From Candidatus Woesearchaeota archaeon CG10_big_fil_rev_8_21_14_0_10_32_24 (GTDB taxonomy: Archaea > Nanobdellota > Nanobdellia > Woesearchaeales > GW2011-AR9), in contig PCYG01000016.1 in NCBI GenBank assembly GCA_002763025.1, forward strand, positions 475 through 6,458: a stretch of 5,984 nucleotides of DNA, read 5' to 3'. Positions 5,603 to 5,984 of the stretch are shown here, piece by piece; positions within the stretch are counted from its first letter, which is position 1, and every line of letters begins with the position of its first letter. A program made the translations under genes and the position numbers. The notes beneath the pieces were generated by a model. That model made no database searches, had not been told where the DNA came from, and saw only the letters and a list, made by a program, of their open reading frames with translations.

Positions 5603-5984
5603 ATGATGCCTTGGATGACACTGGCAGTTGCAAGTTTAATAGTGATACTTGGAATCATGATGGCAATTATTTCTTATAAAAATAAAGGAAAAACAAAGAG
5701 GGGACCTGATTATTATACATTTTTTCTTATGGGCTTGATTTGGTTGCCCATTGGAATTTTTCAATTGATTACAGGGGGATCTTCAATATTTTTTATCTTA
5801 AGTTTACTTTTCTTAGGGATTGGTTTCTCTCACAAGAAAGATTGGAAGAAGAATCATGTCTCGTTTAGTAAATTTTCTGGAAATAAGAAGAAAATAGCAT
5901 TGGCAGTAATTATGGGGTTAAGTGTATTTGTGTTATTAGGTATATTGATTGTTTGCGAATGGGTTCATACCCCGCTGCTTGCAG
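5603..5984 (+). CDS. Multi-spanning membrane protein, N-terminal 127 residues (3' end outside window)
   Basis: An open frame from the ATG at 5603 to the window edge with no stop, so the gene is truncated by the window. The visible protein has four hydrophobic stretches at about residues 5-24, 38-57, 59-75 and 98-118. They are separated by two strongly basic loops (KNKGKTKR at 26-33, and 78-97 rich in Lys). The positive-inside rule puts those loops in the cytoplasm and the N-terminus outside. Tandem ATGs occur at 5603 and 5606; a TATA box at the standard 30-nt spacing favours the first. No family is recognised. The end of the visible part, CEWVHTPLLA, would lie outside the membrane. It is probably independent of the upstream protease gene, since it has its own promoter. 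Confidence 0.75.
   Translation, partial: MMPWMTLAVASLIVILGIMMAIISYKNKGKTKRGPDYYTFFLMGLIWLPIGIFQLITGGSSIFFILSLLFLGIGFSHKKDWKKNHVSFSKFSGNKKKIALAVIMGLSVFVLLGILIVCEWVHTPLLA

Overview
This 5,984-bp window is AT-rich and almost certainly archaeal. It carries the 3' part of an archaeal-type Lhr helicase gene, a CxxxCxxC radical SAM protein of an archaeal type, and no clear Shine-Dalgarno sequences. Instead, five genes have an archaeal TATA box whose 5' edge lies 29-30 nt upstream of the start codon, the spacing expected for leaderless transcripts. A DPANN or other AT-rich archaeon is plausible, but I cannot fix the lineage from this window.

Layout. At the left edge the + strand carries an Lhr gene (2-2323) that enters from outside the window. 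It abuts, stop codon to stop codon with no spacer, a minus-strand CxxxCC (YkgJ-type) metal-binding protein (2324-2713). Further minus-strand genes follow, read right to left: a radical SAM enzyme (3524-4744), a nucleotidyltransferase-fold protein (2948-3502), and a 62-aa basic protein (2763-2951) whose start overlaps the nucleotidyltransferase stop by 4 nt (ATGA). The last two look like a translationally coupled pair, possibly toxin-antitoxin-like. The + strand then carries a 125-aa HExxH metalloprotease (5174-5551) and the beginning of a multi-spanning membrane protein (5603-end) that runs off the window.

The divergent intergenic region 4745-5173 holds the most unusual item. It is a 205-bp element (4925-5129) with perfect 12-bp terminal inverted repeats. 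Subterminal arms nest inside these, and the core is strikingly GC-rich and highly structured. An exact 8-bp direct repeat (TTTTATTG) flanks the element flush on both sides. This is the signature of a non-autonomous, MITE-like insertion. The core folds like a structured RNA, with a GAAA tetraloop hairpin on the minus strand, so a non-coding RNA gene is the main alternative. The element ends about 15 bp upstream of the metalloprotease TATA box.

The genes do not form one obvious pathway. The window reads as housekeeping helicase sequence followed by small accessory genes, each mostly with its own promoter.
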